Positions 32,991 through 43,496 of a DNA stretch of 64,000 nt are shown here, in pieces. Position 1 is the stretch's first letter; each line of letters begins with the position of its first letter. Source of the stretch: Mytilinidion resinicola (Eukaryota; Ascomycota; Dothideomycetes; Mytilinidiales; Mytilinidiaceae). The stretch covers positions 681,053 to 745,052 of the forward strand of contig NW_022985455.1 of NCBI RefSeq assembly GCF_010093595.1, written 5' to 3'. The position numbers and the translations under genes were made by a program. Below the pieces are notes generated by a model. The model was not told the origin of the DNA, did not search any database, and saw only the letters and a program-made list of their open reading frames with translations.

Positions 32991-34554
32991 ATGGCTTCTC
33001 CGGGTCTCGCCGCGTCGTCCCCAAGGCTCGTGGACCCCCAGAAGAAGGCGCACTTCAACATTCAGCTGAGTGACAGGATCACGAAGCCAAAGAACTCCGC
33101 TGGGGAGTACTCAAGCGTCAAGTGTATGAACCGCCTTAACCACTGTCTCTAGGCCATGCTAATACACGATTTCAGTCAACCGCAAACCTCCACAGACAGC
33201 GTCGTCCCGGACCTCCACCATCAGCCAGTCAGCCGGCACCCAATACTCCCTCACGCTGTCCGACAAAGACAAGGACACGAACGACACAAACGACTATGTA
33301 TTCAGGGGTCAAAAGACGCAGCCAAAGAAGTCCTACGTCCTTATCTTCGACCCAGCGAAGCAAACCGCGACCCTCGAACCTCTCTCCGCAACCTACACGT
33401 TCAACCTGAAATCAACGCCAACCGAACCCTCCTCCTCCAAACTCGCCCAAAGATACCCACAGATACAACCTCCTAAGAATAATGACTCCCGAGACGACGA
33501 CCTCTTCGACGATGGCAAAAGCGTAGGCGCCTCCGACTCGGAACCCGACGCCCAAAACCCCTACGACTGGCGGCACTTCCTCTCCCGCGACTCGGGCGCC
33601 TCATCCCCAGACATCCACAGCTCCCTAAACACGCTACGCTCCGACTTCAGCCGCGGAACCCCTCTCATCGCAGCCCACAAACCTCCACCCTCATCCTCTC
33701 TATCCAAAGCGCCCCCAAAACCCCGTACCTCCACAACCTCCCAACCCCTCCCAACCCGCAAACCCCCAGCCAGCACAACCAAGAAACACCCCCCCAACCC
33801 CACCGTCCGCCTCGACCGCCGCGCCTCGACCCGCCCCACCGACCCCCAGCCTCAGAAATCCACCTCCGCCTCCAAACCCAAGAAACCCGTCCCCAAGTCC
33901 GCCGAAATCGTCCACTCCTCCGACGACTCCTCGTCCGACCACGAGCACAACACCGCCCTCACAGTCGAAGACCCCGCCACCTCCCACCCCCCGCGCGCCC
34001 TCGCCTCCCTCGGGCTCGGCCAATCCCTCGGCCTAGGCGGCGCCGGCGCCCGCGGCTTCCTCAAGTCCCCCTCCAACGGCCCCATCAGCCTACACAGCGC
34101 CGCGAACAGCGCGAGCGGCAGCCCGGAGGAGTCGCCGTTCCGGCATAAGGCTAGACGTCAGAATAACGATGACGACGACGATGTGATTGACTTCGGGGAC
34201 ACGGGGGGCGGGGGCCACAGCTCCGACGAGGAGGACGACGGGTATGTCGAGGATGACGAGGAGGGGTCCGGGCTGGATCTGGTGGATGCGGATGCGGATG
34301 CGGATGTGGAGGAGATGGAACTGGGGCCGCCGGTGCGGGAGCCGCTGAAGGCGGCGGGGAGGCGGATGAGTGTGAGTGGGCTGGTGCAGGAAGAGGAGGA
34401 GGCGGAGGAGGATGATTGGGGCAATGATCTTGAGGCGGAGATGATGCAGGGGTTATTGAGTCAAGATGATGAAGGGAGGCCGCCGCCGCCGCTTGCGAAG
34501 GGGTTGGGGGTTAGTATGGGTGGGGATAGCGAGAGCGAGAGTGAAGAGGAGTAG
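32991..34554 (+). CDS. EAF-family RNA polymerase II elongation protein
   Basis: Exons 32991-33123 and 33176-34554 (52-bp GTATGA/CAG intron) give 503 residues. The N-terminal 115 residues match the ELL-associated-factor domain: FNIQLSDRI, YSSVKFNRKP created by the splice, QYSLTLSDKDK and SYVLIFDPAKQTATLEPLSA. A long Pro/Ser/Thr-rich middle follows, then a strongly acidic tail with DDDDD, EEDDGYVEDDEEG and SESESEEE. EAF proteins bind ELL and stimulate Pol II elongation in the nucleus (established for animals and fission yeast). An in-frame ATG at 32904 would add 29 residues, but the domain starts properly from 32991. Confidence 0.82.
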
Positions 34555-35024
34555 GGATGAGTCTGTAAGTCAGGGATGGGTATAATGGGTTTGGATGTTG
34601 TACATTTGTATTAAGGGGCGTTGTTGGTCTTGTTAATATCTGGAGTTTGGACTTGCGTACGACACTGGGGATACTTATTAGACGACCTGCAACGACGAAT
34701 CTGAATCACGTTAGACCAAGACCAGCGGGTTCAGAAAAGAACAGAGCTCGATATGATTCATTGAAGGAATGGGCAACGATCAAGTCCACCCAAATCGACA
34801 ACACAGGGCTTTCCCTCGCTGCCGCTAAACAAAGCCAACACAGCCGAGTATCTTTCCCTCATAAGTGCATTACGATGTGTTCCCTCTAAAGACTCCAACG
34901 CGCTCTCCTGAAGATCGGTCGATTCATGGTGTTGTAATTGTCTCCCATTTTGTTTCGATATGCTGCCCCCTGCAGTTCACACCTCCGTTTTGGCTACAAT
35001 CGAGGACGCGCTATCGAACGACAT
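34555..35024. other. Convergent intergenic region
   Basis: 3' regions of the EAF gene and RPS0; no gene seen. Confidence 0.6.
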
Positions 35025-36139
35025 CTACCACTGAGCAGTAGGCTCGGTGCCAGCGGCCGCAGTTCCCCAGCCCTCAGTCGCCTCAGCGTTGGCAGTGCTG
35101 GCCGCAGCCCAGTCTCCACCTGCATCAGCATCCCAGCTAGCACCCGCAGCCGGAGCAGTGTTGGACGCAGCAGCAAACGCGCCAGCAGTGGCTCCGGAGA
35201 CCTCCCACTCGTTCGAGAAGCCGGCCTCAACGGCGCCGGGGCCAACCTCGTCAGCGCCCGGGACCTTGGCCTCCTCCACACCGGCGGAGTCCTTGTTCTC
35301 CTCGGCCTCAGGGTCGCGGTAGAAGTACAGATCGGTCATGACGTCCCACTCGGTGTCGCGGGAGGCGAGGGTGCCGCGGAGACGGAGGACCTCGCGGGCG
35401 AGCATCCACCAGACGAGACCGATGGCGTGGCGGCCCTTGTTGTTGGTAGGGATGGCAACGTCGACGTACTCGGTGGGCGAGTCGGCGTCGCAGAGACCAA
35501 TGACGGGGATGTTGACGTACGACGCCTCCTTGATGGCTTGGGCGTCGGTGCGCGGGTCGGTGACGATGATCAGGCGGGGCTCCTTGAAGCTGCGAGTGAT
35601 GTAGTTGGTGAAGTTACCGGGGGTGAAGCGACCGGCGATGGCGACGGCACCAGTGTGGGCGGCGAATTTGAGAACAGCACGCTGGCCTGGGGGTGGTTAG
35701 AGGGGAAACATTGAGGTGTTTGAGGCGGGTAGTACCATAAGGACGAGCGGAGATGACACAGATGTCAGCTGGGTTGTCAATGGCGACGATGATGCGCGCA
35801 GCCAGGACAATCTTCTCCCACTTTGGAGGGGTCAGTTGGCGATATGGAAAATGGTAGGATATCACATACGGTCTTGCCAATGTTCTGTGACTGTTAGAAT
35901 TTAAACTCGAGATGGGGAGTCAAGAGACTTACAATGACGTTGATACCATCCGGACGAGTCTTCCAGAGGTCTACAAGTAAATGTCAGTCAGATGTTCCAA
36001 TATCAAGCAGAGGACAAGACATACACGGCTCCATATGCACCTGCATGTTCTTGCTGCCCAAATGACATTGCGCCGCGAGGAGTTGCTCAATGTCCTGAGA
36101 CGTGGGGTTGAATGCCGCGGGGAGGTTGGAAGGTGCCAT
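35025..36139 (-). CDS. RPS0: 40S ribosomal protein S0 (uS2)
   Basis: Exons 36139-36025, 35970-35933, 35884-35870, 35820-35736 and 35686-35025 give 304 residues. All four introns are 48-54 bp and the third exon is only 15 bp (NIGKT). The spliced protein has the uS2 blocks [49 protein letters not shown] and [20 protein letters not shown]. It ends in the acidic, Ala/Trp-rich tail usual for eukaryotic S0/RPSA. It acts in 40S assembly and the small-subunit body near the mRNA exit (established). Multiple 5'-biased introns are typical of fungal ribosomal genes. Confidence 0.96.
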
Positions 36140-36358
36140 GTTGTCGGTTTGTCGAGGATGAAGCTGTGAGACGGCTGGCAAGATGAGGTTTCGAGGTTGG
36201 TGCTCAAAAGTTCGCGATGGAATTTTGCGGTGCGCCAAGGATTTATTCGCCTATCACGCCGGTTTAACTGCCCCGTTGCAGACTAGCGTGCATCTCCCGG
36301 ATAAACTGCAGGAAAGACATTTGGGAGGAGCGTTGGACCTCATCAACGTCCAGCAGCG
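36140..36358. promoter_or_regulatory. Bidirectional promoter region between RPS0 and mitochondrial uS15m
   Basis: Only 219 bp separate the two start codons, so one regulatory region must serve a cytosolic and a mitochondrial ribosomal protein gene. I see no clear TATA box. Confidence 0.6.
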
Positions 36359-37385
36359 ATGCCGCCTCGAGTACCCATCGCAACCTGCCTGCGGGCATCA
36401 AAGGGTGCGTATTTCGCGAATTGTCTCACCCAACGAAGCCACTGACAATCCAACAGCCCCCGTCCCCAGCCTCCCTTCCTCTCTCCCCATCCGACCCTTC
36501 TCAACAACCCCGATTCCTCAGATCCCGCGTCCCAAACGGAAACACCAAGACCAGTACACCCTCGCCCAAGCCCGCGCCCGCAAAGCTGCCAACCTCAGCC
36601 GTCGTGCCGTGCTGTCCACTGAGCGCTCCGCCGCCCTCGGCGACCCAGTGAAGGGTGTCACCACCCCCTTCGTGAAATCCTTCGACACCGGCTCGGCCCC
36701 AGAGCCATTGCCCGACTACCTAGAACCCGACTCCGCGCTCCCCAAGCCAGCCGAGAAAGCCCATCTCAACTTCTTCCTCACGCCAGAGAAGGTCTCAGAG
36801 TCGGTGCTGTACTCCGAACGCATCTCCACACCTCGCCCACCCAAGAATATTGAAGGAGACAAGTACCAGATTCTCAATGAAATCAGCCCAGAGGAGCAGG
36901 AGAAACAGCGCGTCGCGGCGCACGAGAAGGCCGCCGCGGCCGTCAGCATGATCACCGCGCTTGAGAATGGGAGCTCCAAGGACCGGCTGCGCGTGAATAT
37001 CCAGCGCTGCATCGACATGTTCGGCCGCCACAACACCGACCATATCCTGCCGCCTAAGCCCGCTTCCCTGTTGACAGAGGGCGTAGTACCCCCGACGCCG
37101 GAGACGAACGAGGAAGCGGCGAAGTGGCGCGCCGGCCCGGATACCGGGAGTAGTGAGGTGCAGATTGCGATTTTAACGGCGAAGATAAGGACGCTGGCGG
37201 AGTTCTTAGAGACGCGGGGAAAGAAAGATATGCATAATAAGCGGAATTTAAGGGTCTTAGTGCATAGGCGGCAGAAGTTACTGCAGTATTTGAGGAGGAG
37301 GGAGAGGGGCGGCCCGCGATGGCAGCATTGCATCGAGACGCTAGGGCTCACAGAGGGGACCTGGAAGGGCGAGATCAGCTTGTGA
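36359..37385 (+). CDS. Mitochondrial small-subunit ribosomal protein uS15m (Mrps28 type)
   Basis: Exons 36359-36404 and 36457-37385 (52-bp GTGCGT/CAG intron) give 324 residues. The start peptide MPPRVPIATCLRASK and the following SLPIRPFSTTP form a mitochondrial targeting sequence. The S15 domain lies at about 225-310 and carries WRAGPDTGSSEVQIAILTAK, RTLAEFLETRGKKDMHNKRN and LRVLVHRRQKLLQYLRRRER. The N-terminal extension is normal for fungal Mrps28. An uninterrupted frame reaches further upstream to 36183, but it crosses the promoter of RPS0 and destroys the targeting start, so the spliced model is preferred. Confidence 0.92.
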
Positions 37386-38788
37386 GATGCGCTGTGTTGG
37401 CATTTGTAGAATATGTGGTAGTCGGGGAGATGAGACTGGAGGAGGCATCGTGATCATATGTACAAAACGTAAAACTCCAAAAGCAAGCGTAGTTACTAAA
37501 CGTCTACTAAACACCGTTTCAATAGCCCGATCCGATTCTAATTTACGTACAAACGAATCCTATAAGAGCACCAGGCTCTCGATATAAACATTCAGATTTT
37601 ACTTTTCCTTTTCTTTGAACTCAATAAGCCACATATGCACTGTCAAGGCCACAAAAGCTCAATTGCCAGACTCCTTTCGGTTTCAACAGCTCGTACGTAA
37701 GCCCTGAGGGCACCCCAAGCAGCGGCGAGTAAATGTAGACAGACTTTGGGCAAGACAACGGTGTTTCAACACCCCAATCTGCACGCTGCCCGACCCACCT
37801 CTACGCATGTGATTTCTATCAAGGCCAGAGTATTCCACTTCAAGACTCTCACTTCTCAGCCATTACCACAACTCCGGACGTCCCGATTGAAGCGAACATA
37901 CCAAATGGGGGCATCCAGCTGGCTCATCAACACCGCAAAACTCGCACACCAAGTGGCTGATTTCTTATCAAGATAATGTTTTGCAGAAGTAATAGGAGAG
38001 ACCCTGGAAACAGTTGCGATGTCTTGCATCAGCAGTCCAGCCTGGGAGCTCGATCTCTAACAGCAGATAGGTAGGTGGCTAGAGAAGTGGCTTAGCGCTT
38101 TTCGCCGGCAACGAAGCTTACATGAGGGTTAAAACTGCCTTGTGATTGTATCTGGTTCCCACAGTTCAGTCCACAGGAACCACGTCTAAGATCTATGGTG
38201 TTTGCCTCAGGTGACGGGACGCAATTGATAGAAGACATCGCCAGCAACACCTAGGTGCGATGGAGGGAAATGGTGCCTCCAAGGCAGTATTTCAGTAAGT
38301 CGCAGGCAAACATCATGTCTATCAATCTGCTTCCTCCTCTCCTCGAAACAACGTTCCTCACACCAAGGCGCGCTTGCAGTACCTCGAAACCGCCCACCGG
38401 CGTGCCAGGCATCTAACTACGGCCCTGTCCGCTTATTCTACCTGCGGACGAAACCGCGCCCTGAACATCTGCCCAAGCATACTACCAAAAACAATTGCCA
38501 AGCGACACCGATTTCCCAAACCCTCCCCAAATTCTTCGCCGTCGAGGCTGGCCCCTGATGTATGCGTCCAACGCTGAGTCACTAGACAAGGTCAGAGCCT
38601 CATGGTGCCGCCGCCCTGTGAGCGGGCACGTGATGCTCTGTACCGCAATTGCACGCTACTAATTGGAGAGGACTAGTACTATCCCAAAAGCGTCATCCTA
38701 AAAACAGTTCAGGACCTTGATCTCAGGGGCCTGTTTTCTTGCAACTGGGATCGATGCGACCGTCATTTCCGCACGACACACTGGCACA
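37386..38788. other. Intergenic, no gene recognised
   Basis: Only short frames on both strands. This marks the transition into the AT-richer accessory stretch. Confidence 0.5.
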
Positions 38789-39928
38789 ATGATCGAGACA
38801 GAGCTCCAGGAAAACCGTCACAGGCTTCTTGAAGACTATCTCACGACCTACTGCCTTCTCGTAATAATCAACAAACCCGCATTAATCGGCATTTTTATCG
38901 CAGAAGGCGTCAGGCTCGACGGAGAATATTTTTTCACTGAGCCAGATCTAAACTTCTTGTCGGGTGCGATCGAGGAAGCCAAACATGTTCAGCATCTTAT
39001 CCTGCGTAAGCAGTGGAGGTTTCAGATCAGGCCAATGACCTTCTCCAATCAACCAATAGAATATGCCCCGAGCGAGAAAGTGCCAATTCAATGGGGCGAT
39101 CGCGTCGGTCAGGGACGGTTCGGAACCATGTATAAAATATCCCTTCCGTTCCCGGCACACTTTTCCTCAAGCCCGAATGCGACGACGGTATGTTGACCAG
39201 AATACTCTGCAGGGAGATCTGCTAATTCATCCACAGCTCGATCCTCTTGCTGCCAAAGTCTTCGACCGAGAGAATTTCGACCTAGGACGGACGGAGTGGA
39301 ACAACCTTTCACATGTCAATCAGAAAGACCATTCGTGTTTATGAAAGCCTTGACTGCTTTCTCCCACCGGGGGAGATTTTGCATCGTTTTTCCATTGGCT
39401 GAGAGTACACTTGAAAGGGCATTAATGGATACGTTTCCAGGTATGGATGCATACCTCCACGGCGAAGACGGCTCAACCATTCACTCTGACCTCAAACCAA
39501 CGAACATACTAGTTCGTGATGGCAGGTTTTTGCTCGCCGACTTTGGACCTCTCCTGCTTATACATTAAATTCTGAAAAGGGTCCAGGGGCCTAGAGACTA
39601 TTCGCCGCTCGAGTCCGGCATTGAATCCACTGCGTACAATATTTGGTCCCTCGCTGCTATGCTTTTAGAAGTCGCCGTCTCGGATCTACAAAAGGGGGAT
39701 GCGCTTCAAAGTTTTCGTACTGAGTGGAGATCTGAAGATGACCCTTTTAATAGCTCTGAAAATTTTCATAAAAATGGCTATTTAAAGGGCGCGGTTCGTG
39801 CAGAATTCAAAGAGCTAGTAGAGCAAAGCAAGGGTGGGGATAGGGGAATGCTATCCCTTTGGCAAGAACGTTTTTACACCGATAAGTTTTTCGACCTTCT
39901 AGATAACATTTTCAAGCTAAAAGGTTAA
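38789..39928 (+). pseudogene. Protein-kinase-like pseudogene
   Basis: Pieces of a fungal kinase-like protein are spread over three frames. An N-terminal helical region is followed by WGDRVGQGRFGTMYKI (glycine-rich loop), then a plausible 48-bp intron (39189-39236) leading to LAAKVFDRENF (VAIK-type lysine). A frameshift follows near 39330 before FVFMKALTAFSHRGRFCIVF. The catalytic loop reads IHSDLKPTNILV and the magnesium loop LLADFG. The stretch normally between the hinge and catalytic loop is partly missing, and a stop follows at 39566. The C-lobe resumes with ESGIESTAYNIWSLAAMLLEV. The motifs make the origin clear; the lesions make function very unlikely. Confidence 0.75.
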
Positions 39929-41284
39929 AGGGATAAAAGACCTTTAGCTTAAAAGGTAGCTTTAAGTCTCAAAGACCTTATATGTGAAGCAGCAAATGCC
40001 GAGGAGCAGCCTTAATTAAAACCGGACATATGGCGCTGCTATCGCGGAGGGGTCCTACGTCCGCCAAGTGTGCCGAAACTTAACGGCTTGTAGGATTTTG
40101 AAAGACAGTATTAACTGGCCATTTTCACTGATAAATATTAATAGATATGCCTTCTTCAGGGTCGTTGATAAGGATTAAGGGGAGCATCGGTGTGCGATTT
40201 ACTTCCGTCAGGATTCCAAAAACCCCATCCTATATATTGCGCACTATTACCACAACAATTAAGGCAAAATAGTAGCAGAAGGTTTTCACCGTGAGGTTTC
40301 TCCTTTTAGAGATTCTTGCCCCCTTAAAGAGCTCCGACTAATTGTTAAAGCAGTTAATCGTAAGAGAGTTAGGTACAAATCCGACATAAAAGACAGCCAC
40401 ATCATCCGCAGCTCTTTTCCTTTAAAAGATAATTAACCAAAATTACCGTACTGGTCCACAACAACCACAGTTATACCTATCGGATGCGAAATAAGATTGG
40501 TGAGAAGACCGGCTTAGAAATTATGCGCAGCGGAACGGCCGCTGACGATTCCTAAAACGCCTTTAGATTTCAGGGTCAACTGTCAGGATTCTTAGTTCAC
40601 GATAAGTAAGCTCACTTCTCCTAGCCAGTAGGCACATATCCGATTCATTTATGGTCATGGAAAATGCAGCAGAGTGCTAAATAGCGTACGCGTTTTCAGT
40701 CTCTCCATTCCATTGCTATCTTTCTGGGTACTCTCAAAGCGGACAATATGTCCCTGGTTCCTGTTCTCAAAAAAAGATCCCACTATAGTCAGTAATAGCG
40801 TCGTTCAAATATGGACTGACAGAGCTGTACCAAGGATCTCGCCAGAGAAATCGGTCACTGGACCAAATTAAACATAAAGCTAGCAATGTTTTCGTCACAC
40901 TTACTGTACTTAATATACGGTAAACTTGCCCTATGTCTCTCATTATAGATTGTCATTAACATTTGTTTGTAAAGTTTCCCCGGGCACGACAGTAGGCGTT
41001 ACATCCGAGACGTCGTTAATGTTGCACAACGTTCATCTTCGTGTAATAAATCTCCAGTCAGGAATTCCCCTCAACGTTCGCGCATCGCACGAGTTTAGCC
41101 CAAACCAGGAGACTCAAGTCAATTTTCGCACAGCAGACGGTACGCGTCTGAGTCTGAGCATAGTGGTCGCGTATTTAGCCCGTTACGTATGGGTACCCGG
41201 CATGCAGATGGGGAGGTTACTTAGGCTCGCCCTAAATAAATAGCATAACACTCAGGTTGAAATTGATGTGAACTCTGCTTGTAT
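39929..41284. other. AT-rich decayed region
   Basis: Many stop codons in all frames. Short protein-like patches occur (for example around 40270-40435 and 40926-41243) but none shows a domain I know. It has the look of degenerate mobile DNA, without proof. Confidence 0.4.
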
Positions 41285-41553
41285 TGTAGTGGCCGTACGG
41301 GCCGAATATATACTAATAGGAAATGGCCCACCCCCTAGGTCTTATCAGCTCAGCTGAATAGAGGCCAGCTGAAAGGAATGGACACAGCTGAGAGGACCCT
41401 GGTGTAGCTGAACAGAGGGCCTCGCCACGCTGAGTGCGCGCTAGTAGCAACCAATCAAAGAACGAGAATCAAGGAGAGAGAAAAGGGGGGGAGTGCCTGT
41501 ACGTAGGTGACCGTGAACCGTATGAGTTGTTGATCCTAGGTTGTAGCTGTTAC
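41285..41553. mobile_element. Candidate solo LTR
   Basis: The segment begins TGTAGTGGCCGTACGGGCC and ends GTAGCTGTTACA, so it has TG...CA ends with TGTA/TACA complementarity, and it is about 270 bp long. It holds several AGCTGA repeats. Target-site duplication is not evident, and no second copy is in the window, so this remains tentative. Confidence 0.3.
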
Positions 41554-41581
41554 AACCCGAGTATAACTCTATAACTGCTCC

Positions 41582-41995
41582 TTATTCGTCAACTTCTTCA
41601 TGCTTCCGCGCCTCTTCGGCCATGGATCTTGCCCGTTCAAATACGTTCTCAAGTATCTTCACCTGATCCCGCGCCTCTCTAAATGTATTTATTGCCTGGT
41701 GGAGTACCTCATGCGCTTCCCGTTCGGTTTCTTCTGCTTGTCTTACTATCACTGTTGTGGAGGAGCTGTGAGCCTCATACCTGCGGTGCTTGATAGAAGG
41801 ATACGGATGGTGGCACTCATCAAGTGGCGGTCGGAATTCACCCACTCTCCAGTTATTGGTGGCTGAATACGGGGGTGGTAAATCGGGATCCTTTTCACCC
41901 CTGTTGAATATGAATCGTCTAATGCGAGCCGCCCGTGCTCGCAATTGCGACTGCGTTCTCGCTGGTGACCTTGAAAAGATAATGAAAAGACACAT
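41582..41995 (-). CDS. Hypothetical coiled-coil protein
   Basis: An intact ATG-started frame of 137 residues. It has a hydrophobic start (MCLFIIFSRSP), a PPPYSATNNW stretch near residue 40 and a long Glu/Arg/Ala-rich helix in the second half (EETEREAHEVLHQAINTFRE). No family is recognised. It sits directly beside the candidate LTR, so it could be chance or a young orphan gene. Confidence 0.3.
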   Translation of the reverse strand: MCLFIIFSRSPARTQSQLRARAARIRRFIFNRGEKDPDLPPPYSATNNWRVGEFRPPLDECHHPYPSIKHRRYEAHSSSTTVIVRQAEETEREAHEVLHQAINTFREARDQVKILENVFERARSMAEEARKHEEVDE

Positions 41996-43496
41996 GGTTG
42001 CTACAACTGCGAGATAAAAATGCTTGCAAGGAGGGCGGTTACAATAGCTTACACAGAGACTTTAGGTTCCAGAACAAGATAACATATTAGATATACGAAA
42101 TCTGTTTCTTTGTTTGTCCACTCCAGTACTTTGATAAGTCAATTTTCATACATGCCCTCTTTGTCTAATTCATATGCCCTCTTTGTCTAATTCATACGTG
42201 CCCTCTTTGTCTGATTTCCAGCCTATATCGAAAAGGCCGCCTTCTAGAACGCGCATTAGCCCCATGTCTAAGTAATGTCTATATTTATGTGTTGGTAGTA
42301 GGTACCGACCTTCTCCCCAACTAGCCTAAGCACCTCTTTCTCGTAGCGTATCTATTTGAGAAAATAGGTAGTCAGCTCATCAGTTAACCTCGACTCTGTC
42401 CATCACATCGTGACCGCGGTAATTCCTCTTCAGCTTTGACTTATAGATCTATGGCATACACCTCCGCCTCTACATCCACAGTAAGCGTAGATGTATACGG
42501 CTTCAGTACGTATGAGTACGTAGCTGCTGCATCAGCTTCCGCACTACGTAGCTACACCTAGTCACCTTACTCTCCTTTCAATTACGTATATAAGCTCGCA
42601 CATTCACTACAATACAAACTTATGTTCACTTCAATCAATCTGACGAACTCCTGGTGATTCCGCCAATCACATCGCTGACACGGCACGTTCCTCGCCGTCG
42701 TTGAACATGTCGGCATTTCCAGCTATTTTCGCGTTTGACAATATCATATCGCCCTTCGCATGTTCTTTACCCTTTGGCAATGCTTTTTCCTTTCGTCAAT
42801 CAGTATCCATTCTTGCTCATCGATTCGACTCTATGCAGGTAGTAATATACGAGGCATGAGAGATGATGAGAACTGAATTGATTGATAAAGGGGGGCAGCG
42901 ACTACGGACTATATACTAGGCACCAATGTAGGAAGCTGAGCCATGAGCAGGGTACCGCTGCTCCGCAGCATACTCGATGGAGAAGTCTAGACTGCATCCC
43001 ACAGCTCGCGGTCGAAATGAAGAAGCTGGGACAATCCCTCGTACTAGATTTCTGAATATCGGTAGTTCACATCTTGCTCAACGGAATGGATCATTGACTT
43101 TCAAAATTACATCACAAGAAATGGGTGACATTATGATTAGATTAGGGTAGTGTTTCAATTTGAAGATTATGCTAAGAGGGGGATAGCGTGCTAGTTGCTC
43201 TGTCATGCATGCTTTGTCGTTCAGAAGAGCGACAGATAGTAGGGACAGTGACTCGAACACAAGGAGTAGTTATGAACCAAGTTTTTGTTTTGAAGAAGTG
43301 GTCGAGGGTAAGCTTCGCCACGTTGTTGTTGTCTACTCCTACTTCATTCCTTCCTGTCGTTAGGTCATGCCTAGCATGCCCTCTCGAAAGAGATCAACAG
43401 GGCGCAAGAGAGAGAGATAAAGAAAGCGGCAATCCCATTTCCGCAACGAGGAAGCGTCAGGAAGCAGCACTAACTGCCCAAGCAAGCAACGTAGAG
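41996..43496. other. Intergenic, repeats only
   Basis: Contains the 22-24 bp tandem repeat and AT-rich DNA. Near 42480-42555 several TACGTA-type palindromic words cluster. No gene recognised. Confidence 0.5.
42151..42220. repeat. Three imperfect tandem copies of a 22-24 bp unit
   Basis: ATGCCCTCTTTGTCTAATTC appears at about 42152 and 42174, and a diverged copy (GTGCCCTCTTTGTCTGATTT) near 42198. Noncoding. Confidence 0.75.

Noticed and set aside
36183..36358. Upstream in-frame extension of the uS15m gene
   Set aside because: It crosses the RPS0 promoter, is unlike the family, and the spliced start gives a proper mitochondrial targeting peptide.
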